Positions 17,269 to 25,901 are shown, counted from the stretch's first letter. The stretch is DNA of 34,393 nucleotides from Sphingosinicella sp041621755 (GCA_041621755.1 JBFKAE010000014.1:1-34393), one strand, 5' to 3'. Numbers and translations: made by a program. Notes: generated by a model from the sequence alone, not told the origin.

Positions 17269-18075
17269 ATGACTGATAAGAACAAAATCGGAACATTGTG
17301 GTTGCTCGGCTGTGGCAACATGGGTGGTGCGCTGCTCGCGCGTTGGGTTGAAAACGGCCTTGCCGACACATTCATTGTGATCGATCCGGGCATGCCAAAG
17401 GTGCCGGAAGGTGTTGAGGTTTGGCCCGCACTTCCAGAAACCAGTGATATGCTGCCCGATGCAGTGGTTCTTGCCGTGAAGCCACAATTGGCAGCGGAAG
17501 CGGCAGCGAATTTGCCCAAATTTGTCAGGCCACAGGCTCTGGTGGTTTCGATTATGGCAGGAACGAGTCTTGCCGAAATTGCGACTCTTTGCGGACCTGC
17601 AGTCCACGTCCGTTCCATGCCCAATACGCCCATCGCCATTGGTCGTGGTATGACGGCGCTTTTCGGCAACGACCTCGATGACACGGCGAAGGCCAATGCG
17701 CAGGCGCTCTTTGAAACATCGGGGACCAGTATCTGGCTTGAAACGGAAAACCAGTTCGATGCGGTCACTGCCGTATCCGGGTCGGGGCCAGCCTATGTGT
17801 TTCGCTTTATAGAGGCGCTGGCGGCGGCTGCAGAATCTGCCGGGCTTCCCGAAGGCCTGTCCGCGACGCTTGCCAAGGAAACTGTGGTCGGCGCGGCGAT
17901 GCTTGCCGATCAGGATTCTCGTTCGCCTGCCGAGCTTCGCCGTGCGGTAACAAGTCCTGGAGGCACGACGCAAGCAGGGCTTGAGGCTCTGGATGCTGAC
18001 CCTGGACTGCCTTTGCTGGTCAGGAACGCTGTTCGCGCGGCGGCAAACCGGTCGAAAGAACTCGGCGAGAGCTAA
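17269..18075 (+). CDS. proC: Pyrroline-5-carboxylate reductase
   Basis: A 268-residue NAD(P)H-dependent enzyme catalysing the last step of proline synthesis. The N-terminal Rossmann motif is GCGNMGGALL, followed by AVKPQ, SIMAGTS, RSMPNTP, the family segment VTAVSGSGPAYVFRF, and the C-terminal signature LRRAVTSPGGTTQAGL. Length and motif order match the family. The ATG at 17269 lies 103 bases after the ferredoxin gene; the gap contains an imperfect hairpin (arms CAATGC at 17213-17218 and GCATTG at 17231-17236) but no T run. Its TAA overlaps the TAG of the convergent MarR gene by four bases. Confidence 0.96.
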   Translation: MTDKNKIGTLWLLGCGNMGGALLARWVENGLADTFIVIDPGMPKVPEGVEVWPALPETSDMLPDAVVLAVKPQLAAEAAANLPKFVRPQALVVSIMAGTSLAEIATLCGPAVHVRSMPNTPIAIGRGMTALFGNDLDDTAKANAQALFETSGTSIWLETENQFDAVTAVSGSGPAYVFRFIEALAAAAESAGLPEGLSATLAKETVVGAAMLADQDSRSPAELRRAVTSPGGTTQAGLEALDADPGLPLLVRNAVRAAANRSKELGES

Positions 18076-18569
18076 TCGCGCCTTGTCGACAGGCTGGCGA
18101 CGTCGGCACGAACATCGTCTGGCAAGAGTCCGGTCAGTACGGCCCAGAAATTTTCAACAGCTTCGGCGCCAGCTTCGGCATAAGCGCGTTCAATGCCGGT
18201 CCTCAGCGCGTGGAAAAGTTCCATTTCAAAGGCGGAACCTTCCGGGGTCAGGTATAAGAGGCGCTCCCGCCTATCATGCGTGCCGATCTTCTGTTCAACG
18301 AGTTGGTTCCTCTGTAATTCGCCAAGCACGCGCCCAAGCGATTGCTTTGTAATGTCAAGGAGACGCAGAAGGTCAGAAACTGTGAGGCCAGGCTTGCGCG
18401 CAATAAAGTAAAGCGCGCGATGGTGAGCGCGGCCATAGGGTGTTTTGGCAAGGCGGTTATCGGCCTGTTTTATAAAGTTTGCGTAGCCGAAATATAAAAG
18501 TTCCATTCCACGCCGGACATCAGCCTCGCTGAGGGTAGGTGGCAGCGGGGAGGAAAATGCGTCAGACAT
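18072..18569 (-). CDS. MarR-family transcriptional regulator
   Basis: A 165-residue winged-helix DNA-binding protein. After an N-terminal dimerisation helix region the helix-turn-helix covers about residues 62-90 (LTVSDLLRLLDITKQSLGRVLGEL) and the wing about 95-108 with the typical DRRERLLYLTPEG. MarR proteins bind palindromes as dimers and usually repress a neighbouring divergent gene until a small ligand binds; here the neighbour is ilvE. The ATG at 18569 gives MSDAFSSPLPP; upstream in-frame codons would extend into the promoter region. Ligand and targets are not evident. Confidence 0.87.
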   Translation of the reverse strand: MSDAFSSPLPPTLSEADVRRGMELLYFGYANFIKQADNRLAKTPYGRAHHRALYFIARKPGLTVSDLLRLLDITKQSLGRVLGELQRNQLVEQKIGTHDRRERLLYLTPEGSAFEMELFHALRTGIERAYAEAGAEAVENFWAVLTGLLPDDVRADVASLSTRRD

Positions 18570-18648
18570 GTTGACGTATATTAGAGAGATGTTTATCCCC
18601 CGCAAGGCTATAAAGCGACAGAAATACATCGAGATGAAGGTTTGAGCG
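18570..18648. promoter_or_regulatory. Divergent promoter region marR / ilvE
   Basis: On the minus strand TAATAT lies about 11 bases before the marR ATG, with TTGCGG 16 bases further upstream, which makes a reasonable promoter pair. On the plus strand TTGACG (18571-18576) is followed after 16 bases by TTATCC (18593-18598) as a possible ilvE promoter. The two would overlap, so marR and ilvE transcription would probably interfere or be controlled together. The boxes were read by eye. Confidence 0.4.
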
Positions 18649-19524
18649 ATGAGTGAAGCGACGTTCGACGACCGCAATGGCTGGATCTGGTTTGACGGTA
18701 AAATGATCGACTGGCGCGACGCGAAGGTGCATGTCCTCACGCACGGTCTTCACTATGGGTCTGCGGTGTTTGAAGGACAGCGCGCCTATAGCGGCAAGAT
18801 CTTCAAACTTGAGGAGCATAGTCAGCGCCTGATCGATTCAGCTGCGATGCTTGGCTTTGAATTGCCGTGGAGCCGGGCGGAAATCGATGCCGCTTGTATT
18901 GAAGTCATGGAAAAAAACGGGTTCAGCGACTGTTACCAGCGACCCATCGCATGGCGCGGTAGCGAACAAATGGGCGTTTCTGCACAAAAAACCAAGCCGC
19001 ATCTTGCCATTGCCGCCTGGCAATGGGGTGCTTATTTTGGCGAGGAGGCGATAAAGAAGGGGTTACGGCTCAATATTTCGCCTTGGCGACGTCCCGCACC
19101 GAACACGGCGCCAACGAAGGCGAAAGCGTCTGGCCTGTACATGATTTGCACGATGGCAAAGCATGCCGCTGAAGATGCCGGTTATAACGATGCATTGATG
19201 TTCGATTGGCGTGGTCAGGTTGCCGAAGCAACCGGTGCCAACATCTTTTTTTACAAGGATGGTATTTTGCACACACCAACGCCGGACTGTTTCCTCGATG
19301 GTATTACACGCCGTACGGTGATTGGTCTCGCCAGAGCGCGCGGCATTGAGGTTGTCGAGCGTGCGATATGGCCAGAAGATCTTGAAACATTTGAACAAGC
19401 CTTCCTCACCGGTACGGCTGCGGAAGTGACGCCTGTTTCGCAAATTGGGCCGTGGAATTTTACCGTTGGTCAGTTGGTTCTGGACCTGCGTCGGGACTAT
19501 TTGGCGCTCGCAAATGGCCGCTAG
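18649..19524 (+). CDS. ilvE: Branched-chain amino acid aminotransferase
   Basis: A 291-residue PLP class IV aminotransferase, which makes leucine, isoleucine and valine from their keto acids. It shows LTHGLHYGSAVFEGQRAY, the PLP lysine at about Lys159 in PTKAKASGLY, EATGANIFFYKDG, and TPDCFLDGITRRTVIGLARARGIEV, all characteristic. Length is normal, and the ATG at 18649 has weak ribosome-binding support. The HGLHYG start region and the LDGITRR segment favour the branched-chain enzyme over D-amino acid or aminodeoxychorismate lyase members. Diverges from a MarR regulator. Confidence 0.92.
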   Translation: MSEATFDDRNGWIWFDGKMIDWRDAKVHVLTHGLHYGSAVFEGQRAYSGKIFKLEEHSQRLIDSAAMLGFELPWSRAEIDAACIEVMEKNGFSDCYQRPIAWRGSEQMGVSAQKTKPHLAIAAWQWGAYFGEEAIKKGLRLNISPWRRPAPNTAPTKAKASGLYMICTMAKHAAEDAGYNDALMFDWRGQVAEATGANIFFYKDGILHTPTPDCFLDGITRRTVIGLARARGIEVVERAIWPEDLETFEQAFLTGTAAEVTPVSQIGPWNFTVGQLVLDLRRDYLALANGR

Positions 19525-19710
19525 TCACAAACTGTGGCATAAAAGAGACTCGGTTGATCAGATTATTTGAACCCTTCGTCGTTCAATTGTCATAAAGCGT
19601 TGATATTTTGAGGATGCTCGGATAGTAACCCGGGGCGTTGGTTTTGGATTTTGTTAACTATAAGCCTTTAAAAGGCAGCCGTCCCAGACCAAGAACAGGC
19701 GAATAAAAAA
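19525..19710. other. Intergenic region before the polysaccharide block
   Basis: This 186-base AT-richer gap holds no supportable gene. It contains the 13-base palindrome described separately at 19664-19676 and probably the promoter for the downstream small gene and export gene. Confidence 0.4.
19664..19676. promoter_or_regulatory. 13-base palindrome, candidate regulatory site
   Basis: GCCTTT and AAAGGC are perfect inverted arms around a single A. The site lies 35 bases before the GTG of the small secreted-protein candidate and upstream of the polysaccharide export gene. It is a plausible operator; the one-base centre rules out an RNA hairpin with full pairing. Confidence 0.4.
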
Positions 19711-19929
19711 GTGCGTAAGAATCTTCTTTTTTCTTCGGTGGCTGCAGTGATCTTCATGGTCGCGCCGTCACCTGGATCCAGCGGACAGGGAAACTATCCC
19801 GGACGTGTGCATCATGCGGACGCGGGTCTGCTTTATGATGGCGCACGCATGGATATGCCCGTTGCGGTAGATGCAGCCCAACTTGATGCCAGGGTGCTTG
19901 ATGCGCTTGAGGCGGATAAGCTCGTTTGA
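19711..19929 (+). CDS. Small possible secreted protein, unknown
   Basis: A 72-residue reading frame starting with GTG. The first 20 residues (RKNLLFSSVAAVIFMVAPS) look like a signal peptide, the middle has HHADAGLLYDGARMDMP, and the end is acidic and Leu/Ala rich (AAQLDARVLDALEADKLV). Codon use in the second half resembles neighbouring genes. There is no clear Shine-Dalgarno sequence; AGGCGA lies about nine bases upstream. I do not recognise a family. It precedes the SLBB export gene in the same direction, 116 bases apart from its likely ATG, so it may belong to the polysaccharide locus. It could also be a chance frame. Confidence 0.4.
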   Translation: MRKNLLFSSVAAVIFMVAPSPGSSGQGNYPGRVHHADAGLLYDGARMDMPVAVDAAQLDARVLDALEADKLV

Positions 19930-20045
19930 CGGCATCATCCTCCCTTTAGAATTTAAGCTGCGCTTGTCTGCAGCCCTTTGTTGACGAGCCAGTGGGCCGT
20001 CACTATCAGTCAGCATCGTTAGCGCAAAAAGGGGGTCCTACGCAC

Positions 20046-22820
20046 ATGGCGGATTGCGGTTGGTTTGCCACAGGTCATGCCGTGTCGAAGAAAGTTGGAT
20101 CGATATTTGTGGTGGCGCTGATATGTGCGCTGACGCTTCCAACTATAGTCGAGGCACAAATCGACCCCAAGGTTCTGGACAAGATTCAGGGAAATCTGGG
20201 CGTTAAAAATTCTGATCCCGGAGCGCAGCTTGATCAGTCGCGCGAAGATGCTGCTTCGGGTTTTTCGTTTGAAGATACCTATAAAGAAACGGAGGAGGAG
20301 CGCGAGCTGAAGCGTCAGCAATCGCGCGCACTTCTCGACGAGTTGTATCGACCGTCAACTGTGGAAAAAGAGTTCCAGACGCGTCTTGGCGATCCGAGCC
20401 TTCGTCAGTTCGGCTATGATCTTTTCAGATCCGCAGCAAGCAAGTCTGGACCATTAACCGGTCAGGTGGCGGACAATTATGTGCTTGGCCCCGGCGACGA
20501 ACTGATCATCACGTTTCAGGGCGCCACGAATGATACGTACACGGCGCGCGTCGCGCGCGATGGCAGGCTGATCGCCGGAGAGCTGCCCCCTATTCGGGCT
20601 GGCGGTCGCACTTTGGGCGCGGTGCGCACATCACTGGCTGCAGCAACGCGGGAGAATTTGCTGGGCACCGATGTCTATGTCTCGCTTGGCGGTGTGCGCA
20701 GCGCGACGGTCTTTATCGGCGGTGAAGTCGAACGGCCTGGCCAGTATCAGGTCATCGCACTCTCCGATGTCGCAAATGCCCTTGCGCGCGCGGGTGGTCT
20801 TCGCAAGTCAGGCTCGCTGCGCAATATCCGGATTGTACGCAATGGCGTCACACGGACGGTCGATCTATACGGTTTGCTTGGCATTGGTGCGCCGCCGTCG
20901 ATCGGTGTGCAGGACGGTGACCGAATTATCGTCCCCGTCATAGGGCAGACCTTTGCGATTACAGGCGCGGTTGCGCGTCCGGGTATCTATGAGATGCGCG
21001 GTGCGATCAGCATCGACGAAGCGCTGCGATATGCTGGCGGTGCAGTCAGACCACGCGGATACAAGATTGCAATCAGTCGCATCGCTGAAGACGGTCGCGA
21101 AGTGTTCGTCCGGGCGCAAGGGGCCGGATCGCAGGTCATCGCTGGCGATGGCGTCCAGATCGTCGGGGGCAGTGCGGGCGCAGCGCGCGATCGTGTGCTG
21201 CTTCGGGGCTATGTCATCAATGAAGGGCCGCGCGCACTTTCAAACGCGCAAACGGTTGCCGATCTGGTCGGCGATGTAGACAATTTGCGCCTTGGCACAT
21301 ATTTGCCAATGGCCGCGCTTATCCGCCGCGATACTGATACCGGCATGCGCAATTACGAAGCTGTGGATCTTCGTGGTGCCTTGACGGGCGGAGATAATGT
21401 TCCGCTGCGTGGGGATGATCGGCTTTATATTTTCAGCACCGATGATATTGCCTTCATGAACAGCGCGGCAGTTCGCGGCGTCATTCTTGGCGAACGCAAC
21501 AGCCTGCCACAATGTGTGTCGCTTATGCGGCTTGAGGCGCTGGTAAGAGATACGCAATCGCCGCGCTTCTATTCAATAACACGCGGTACATTTACCGTGG
21601 AGCGTGAAGGTAAAAATGTCGCCGTTTCGGTTGGAGACGCGCTTGGGGCGAATAACGGCGCACGGCAAGTACAGGCTGTGAATCAGAACGAAGACTCGAT
21701 CAGGTCAAAAGACGCGCAGTCGGAGACGGACAAGGGCAGGAAAAAACTTGGTGCAGGCGAGGACGACGATAATCCGGAATGTCCCAAGGTGTTTGAAGAA
21801 GCGCCTGAGCTTCTGCCGTTCCTGATTGAAAATAGCGTCAGTGTCGGTGGATCGGTCCGGCGTCCCGGCGCCTATCCGGTCGGCAGCACGATCAAGGCGA
21901 ATGCTCTGATTGGCGCTGCGGACGGGGTCGTCGCCTCGACAGGGTCGGTAACGCTTGATCTGACTCGCGCCGAGACTGGCGACACAAGCCGTTATGCTGT
22001 TGCTGATGGCGATTATAGCCAAGCGCAAAACCTGGTGCTTCGTGCAGGCGATGATCTTCGGATCAATGCAGACCTGCCCGCCTATGAGGTCGGCGCAGTG
22101 TTGCTGACGGGCGAGTTCGCGCGGCCAGGCCTTTATACGATCCGCCAAGGTGAGCGGCTTTCGGAATTGATTGCACGTGCCGGTGGTTTGCGTGAGAACG
22201 CCTATCCCTATGGTACGGTCTTCACACGCCGAAGCGTACGTGAACTTCAACAGGAAGGCTTCAAGCGCACCGCGCGGGAGCTGAATACAGCGCTTCTGGC
22301 ACTGGTCGCGCAAAAGGATACAAATAGCGGCGCGATTGCGTCCGCCGGTGAGCTCATCAAGACGCTGTCGACGACCGAAGCGGTCGGACGGATGGTCGTC
22401 GAGGCCGATCCGCGTGTGCTTGCACAAAGACCGGATCTTGATCCAATCCTGGAGGGTGGCGATTCGATATTCATGCCGAAAAAGCCGACCTACGTGCTAA
22501 CACTAGGTGATGTCAGCAATCCTGGCGCCTTGCAATTTATCGCGGGTAAGGGCGTTTCCGATTATCTGGCCGAAGCTGGTGGGTCGCAATCGACGGCTGA
22601 TAAGGGCCGTACTTTCCTTGTGTTGCCAAATGGTTCCGCGCAGCCGGTCCGCAACGGATTCTGGCGTCAGTCGAATATTGTCGTGCCACCGGGAAGTACA
22701 ATCATTGTGCCCAAAAACCTCAATCCCTTACGCTCACTTGGCGTCATTCGTGATGTAGCAACTATTTTCGGGCAATTGGCGACGGCTGCTGCTTCAATAG
22801 CGATTCTCGCAACTCGATAA
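20046..22820 (+). CDS. Multi-SLBB polysaccharide export protein (Wza/OtnA-like, 924 residues)
   Basis: A large periplasmic/outer-membrane protein of the polysaccharide biosynthesis/export family. A signal peptide is followed by an alpha-helical region and a Poly_export (PES) domain beginning near YVLGPGDELIITF. At least five SLBB-type units follow, marked by VFIGGEVERPGQYQV, FAITGAVARPGIYEM, VSVGGSVRRPGAYPV, VLLTGEFARPGLYTI and VLTLGDVSNPGALQF. The C-terminus is a hydrophobic helix (VATIFGQLATAAASIAIL). It probably forms an export channel for a surface glycan. It is about twice the size of typical Wza. The ATG at 20046 has a purine run ending ten bases before it; a GTG at 20082 would give a cleaner signal peptide (SKKVGSIFVVALICALTLP). 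A UDP-sugar dehydrogenase gene follows 43 bases later. Confidence 0.85.
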   Translation: MADCGWFATGHAVSKKVGSIFVVALICALTLPTIVEAQIDPKVLDKIQGNLGVKNSDPGAQLDQSREDAASGFSFEDTYKETEEERELKRQQSRALLDELYRPSTVEKEFQTRLGDPSLRQFGYDLFRSAASKSGPLTGQVADNYVLGPGDELIITFQGATNDTYTARVARDGRLIAGELPPIRAGGRTLGAVRTSLAAATRENLLGTDVYVSLGGVRSATVFIGGEVERPGQYQVIALSDVANALARAGGLRKSGSLRNIRIVRNGVTRTVDLYGLLGIGAPPSIGVQDGDRIIVPVIGQTFAITGAVARPGIYEMRGAISIDEALRYAGGAVRPRGYKIAISRIAEDGREVFVRAQGAGSQVIAGDGVQIVGGSAGAARDRVLLRGYVINEGPRALSNAQTVADLVGDVDNLRLGTYLPMAALIRRDTDTGMRNYEAVDLRGALTGGDNVPLRGDDRLYIFSTDDIAFMNSAAVRGVILGERNSLPQCVSLMRLEALVRDTQSPRFYSITRGTFTVEREGKNVAVSVGDALGANNGARQVQAVNQNEDSIRSKDAQSETDKGRKKLGAGEDDDNPECPKVFEEAPELLPFLIENSVSVGGSVRRPGAYPVGSTIKANALIGAADGVVASTGSVTLDLTRAETGDTSRYAVADGDYSQAQNLVLRAGDDLRINADLPAYEVGAVLLTGEFARPGLYTIRQGERLSELIARAGGLRENAYPYGTVFTRRSVRELQQEGFKRTARELNTALLALVAQKDTNSGAIASAGELIKTLSTTEAVGRMVVEADPRVLAQRPDLDPILEGGDSIFMPKKPTYVLTLGDVSNPGALQFIAGKGVSDYLAEAGGSQSTADKGRTFLVLPNGSAQPVRNGFWRQSNIVVPPGSTIIVPKNLNPLRSLGVIRDVATIFGQLATAAASIAILATR

Positions 22821-22863
22821 GGAGTTCGGGGAGCAGCCCTGAAATTCGAACGGGGATGACATT

Positions 22864-24141
22864 ATGAATTTGCCGACGTCGACCAAAGTTGCCGTGATCG
22901 GGCTGGGTTATGTAGGCCTGCCACTTGCTGTTGCGCTCGCCCGGCATTTTAACACGGTCGGCATCGATATTAATGCCGAGCGCATTGCTGCGCTGAAATC
23001 AGGGCATGACTCCACACGCGAGATTGACCGGGATCGGCTATTGGCCAGCACGCTCTCCTATTCGGATAGTGTTGCAGCGTGCGGCGATGCTGAATTCATT
23101 ATTGTGACAGTTCCAACGCCGGTCGATGTGTCCAATCAACCGGACCTTGGTCCTGTTGTCGGCGCGACGCGTGCGCTGGCAGGCTCTATCGGCAAAGCTG
23201 CAAGGCCGGTTATCATTTATGAAAGCACGGTCTATCCCGGCGTAACAGAAGACGTCTGCGGACCATTGATCGAAGAGATTTCAGGGTTGAAACGCGGGAC
23301 TGACTTTTTCCTCGGCTATTCGCCAGAACGCATCAATCCGGGCGATCGTGAACATACAGTCGATAAAATCATCAAAGTCATTTCAGGCGAAAATCCGGAT
23401 GTTCTGGAAAAAATTGCCAGCTTGTACGGCGCTGTCACGACCGGGGGGGTGTTCCGTGCTGCATCGATCAAGGCCGCTGAGGCTGCAAAGGTGATTGAGA
23501 ATGCGCAGCGCGATATCAATATCGCCTTTGTCAACGAGATTACCCAGATTTTCCAGAAGATCGGTCTGTCGATCTATGATGTGCTTGATGCAGCGCAAAC
23601 GAAGTGGAATTTTCTGCCGTTCCAGCCTGGCCTTGTCGGAGGCCACTGTATCGGGGTCGATCCCTATTATTTGAGCTACAAGGCGCAGCAGGTCGGGCAC
23701 CTACCACGCGTCATTCTCGCCGGTCGCTCGGTCAATGATGGTATGGGGGCCTATGTTGCCGACCGTGTTCACGATCATTTGAGAAAGGCAGGGGACGTAC
23801 TGGTACTTGGCCTGACGTTCAAGGAGAACGTGCCCGACCTTCGTAATTCCAAGGTTGTGGACGTGATCGAGCGCCTGAAATGGCTGGGCCATAACGTGAC
23901 AGTGCATGACCCACTTGCCGATGCCGGCGAGGCGCAGCATGAATACGGATTGAATCTTGTCAGCGATGCCCTTGAGCGAGACTACCAGGCTGTGGTGCTT
24001 GCCGTGCCACACGAAGAGTATCTGACCTCTGCATCGACGCTGCTTGGCGGACTTGTTCGACGCGGCGGCTTTTTTGCGGACATAAAGGGCGTGTTGCGCG
24101 GGGTCGAATTACCCGATCATTTTGAACGTTGGCAGCTCTAG
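22864..24141 (+). CDS. UDP-sugar 6-dehydrogenase (TviB/WbpO-like)
   Basis: A 425-residue NAD-dependent nucleotide-sugar dehydrogenase. It oxidises the C6 hydroxyl of a UDP-sugar to a carboxylate; similarity in layout to TviB/WbpO suggests UDP-N-acetyl-hexosaminuronate as product, although UDP-glucuronate cannot be excluded. Visible motifs are the Rossmann GLGYVGLPLA near residue 14, VPTPVD, STVYPGVTED, FLGYSPERINPGD, and the catalytic cysteine at Cys262 in GGHCIGVDPYYL, plus LGLTFKENVPDLRNSK in the C-terminal domain. The ATG at 22864 has GGGGA upstream. It is probably co-transcribed with the export gene and ends three bases before the convergent membrane protein gene. Confidence 0.9.
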   Translation: MNLPTSTKVAVIGLGYVGLPLAVALARHFNTVGIDINAERIAALKSGHDSTREIDRDRLLASTLSYSDSVAACGDAEFIIVTVPTPVDVSNQPDLGPVVGATRALAGSIGKAARPVIIYESTVYPGVTEDVCGPLIEEISGLKRGTDFFLGYSPERINPGDREHTVDKIIKVISGENPDVLEKIASLYGAVTTGGVFRAASIKAAEAAKVIENAQRDINIAFVNEITQIFQKIGLSIYDVLDAAQTKWNFLPFQPGLVGGHCIGVDPYYLSYKAQQVGHLPRVILAGRSVNDGMGAYVADRVHDHLRKAGDVLVLGLTFKENVPDLRNSKVVDVIERLKWLGHNVTVHDPLADAGEAQHEYGLNLVSDALERDYQAVVLAVPHEEYLTSASTLLGGLVRRGGFFADIKGVLRGVELPDHFERWQL

Positions 24142-24144
24142 CGA

Positions 24145-24903
24145 TTAAATGCGGCCAGCCAGGCGATAAAAGGCAAGGCCGATAATCTCGTGTAATGCAA
24201 GGTCGGCGCGATTTATATTGGCCATAACATCTATCGAGACGTTCCCGGCACCGTAACGCCCGGCGGAGTGCTGAAAATCGACGCCGTAAGGCACGGCATT
24301 CACCTTTGAGTGTTTCATGCAGGCCATTGCGCGTGGCAGATGAAACGCGGAAGTGACCAGCAGCACGCGCGTGCTGCCAACGGCGTTGCGCAGCTTTTCG
24401 GCGTTGGAACATGTGTCGATTGATCCGCCAATGGCTTTTATTCTGACAGGGGCAAGACCAGCTCCGATCAGAAAATCGCGGGTCCATTCTGCGTCGATCT
24501 TGTCATTGTTGCGGATGCTTACGCCGCCGATAATGAGGATTTCTGCGTCAGGGAAACGGTTGGCGAGAGTCAGGGCTTCAAGGATGCGTTCACCATGTTC
24601 TCCAACTTGAAGCACACCATTTTTTTCACTGGAAGCGAGATCTTCGGCGCCGGTGAGGACCGCAATCCTGTCGAAGCCATTTTCGAGCGCGGGCAGCGGA
24701 TACATACGTTCCAGACGATCTATCAACCAATTGCCTGTCGGCAGAATGCCAAGGACAAATACGGTTATGCCTGCAAGTGCAAGGCAAAGACGGGCTAAAC
24801 TGCGCGTGCGCTTTGATCTGCCCAAGAGCAGCAGCGTCCCGATCAGGATAAGCCAGAATGCCCAGCTTGCCGGACCGAAGAGTGTCCAGAGCAGATAATG
24901 CAT
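24145..24903 (-). CDS. ElyC/SanA/YdcF-type (DUF218) membrane protein
   Basis: A 252-residue protein with two N-terminal membrane helices (about 9-28 and 38-57) and a DUF218 domain from about residue 80 to 235. Typical features are an IAVLTG start of the core, ERILEALTLANRFPDAEILIIGG, a DTCSNAE segment, and VLLVTSAFHLPRAMACMKH. Relatives such as ElyC affect envelope integrity and lipid-carrier use in peptidoglycan or enterobacterial antigen synthesis; the exact reaction is unknown. The ATG overlaps the epimerase stop by one base (TGATG), so the two are translationally coupled. That coupling supports a role in surface glycan assembly. Confidence 0.82.
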   Translation of the reverse strand: MHYLLWTLFGPASWAFWLILIGTLLLLGRSKRTRSLARLCLALAGITVFVLGILPTGNWLIDRLERMYPLPALENGFDRIAVLTGAEDLASSEKNGVLQVGEHGERILEALTLANRFPDAEILIIGGVSIRNNDKIDAEWTRDFLIGAGLAPVRIKAIGGSIDTCSNAEKLRNAVGSTRVLLVTSAFHLPRAMACMKHSKVNAVPYGVDFQHSAGRYGAGNVSIDVMANINRADLALHEIIGLAFYRLAGRI

Positions 24904-25901
24904 CAGAGCCCGTGATAGGCGCGGAACCAGTCGACAAATTTGGGAATGCCGTCCGCAATTGTGGTTTTGGGTTCAAAGCCGAGGTCGTTCTGAATAGCGC
25001 TGATATCAGCGAACGTATCCTTGACGTCGCCAGGCTGCATGGGTTCGAATGTTTTGACGGCTTCACGACCAAGGGCGCGTTCGAGAATGCCGATCATGTC
25101 CATCAGGTCCTCGGACCGATGGTTGCCGATATTATAGACGCGGTGCGGACTGACAGAACCGCCTGCCTTGACCTTGCCGTCATCGGGTGGCGGATTGTCG
25201 ATACAGGCGACGATGCCGCTGACAATGTCGTCGACGAAAGTGAAATCACGACGCATATCGCCATTATTGAATACTTTGATCGGCTGCCCTTTTAAAATGG
25301 CGTCGGTGAACAGCCACATGGCCATGTCCGGTCGCCCCCAAGGCCCATAGACGGTGAAAAAGCGAAGACCCGTTTGTGGCAAGCGATAGAGGTGGCTGTA
25401 GGTTTCGCTCATCAATTCGTCGGATTTTTTGGTTGCCGCATAAAGCGACATCGGATGATCGACGCGATCATCGACAGAAAACGGGAGAGTCTTGTTGCTG
25501 CCGTAAACAGACGAAGAGGACGCATAGACGAAGTGTTTGCAGCGTTCGGAGCGCCGCGCAAATTCCATCATATTGAGATGTCCGACGAGGTTTGACTGAA
25601 CATAGGCATGCGGATTGGTGATCGAATAGCGGACACCTGCCTGTGCGCCGAGATGTGCGATCCGGTCGATATTAAAAGGCGCAAGAGCCGCTTCGGTCCC
25701 GGCATAATCGGCAAAATCCTGCTCGACAAAGCGGTAATTATTATGGCGACGCTGCAGATCGGCAATGCGGTCGCGCTTTAGTTTGACGGAGTAGTAATCG
25801 TTGACATTATCAATGCCGACAACGTCGTCACCGCGTGCCAAGAGCCGCTCGGTCAGATGGTAACCGATGAAGCCTGCGCCGCCGGTAACGAGAATTGTCA
25901 T
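24903..25901 (-). CDS. UDP-glucuronate 4-epimerase-like NAD-dependent epimerase
   Basis: A 332-residue extended short-chain dehydrogenase/reductase. The Rossmann motif TGGAGFIGYHL lies at residues 6-16, followed by DNVNDYYSVKLKRDRI, LGAQAGVRYSITNPHAY, ASSSSVYG, and the catalytic YAATKK. The NDYY, GVRYSI and FTVYGPWGRPDMAMWLFT segments are characteristic of the CapI/LpsL type, which interconverts UDP-glucuronate and UDP-galacturonate. The start ATG at 25901 has GGAGGG six bases upstream. Together with the UDP-sugar dehydrogenase it suggests that the surface polysaccharide contains a uronic acid. Confidence 0.88.
   Translation of the reverse strand: MTILVTGGAGFIGYHLTERLLARGDDVVGIDNVNDYYSVKLKRDRIADLQRRHNNYRFVEQDFADYAGTEAALAPFNIDRIAHLGAQAGVRYSITNPHAYVQSNLVGHLNMMEFARRSERCKHFVYASSSSVYGSNKTLPFSVDDRVDHPMSLYAATKKSDELMSETYSHLYRLPQTGLRFFTVYGPWGRPDMAMWLFTDAILKGQPIKVFNNGDMRRDFTFVDDIVSGIVACIDNPPPDDGKVKAGGSVSPHRVYNIGNHRSEDLMDMIGILERALGREAVKTFEPMQPGDVKDTFADISAIQNDLGFEPKTTIADGIPKFVDWFRAYHGL

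Noticed and set aside
16981..17973. Long minus-strand frame opposite proC and the ferredoxin
   Set aside because: Antisense to genes with clear motifs; no recognisable domain.
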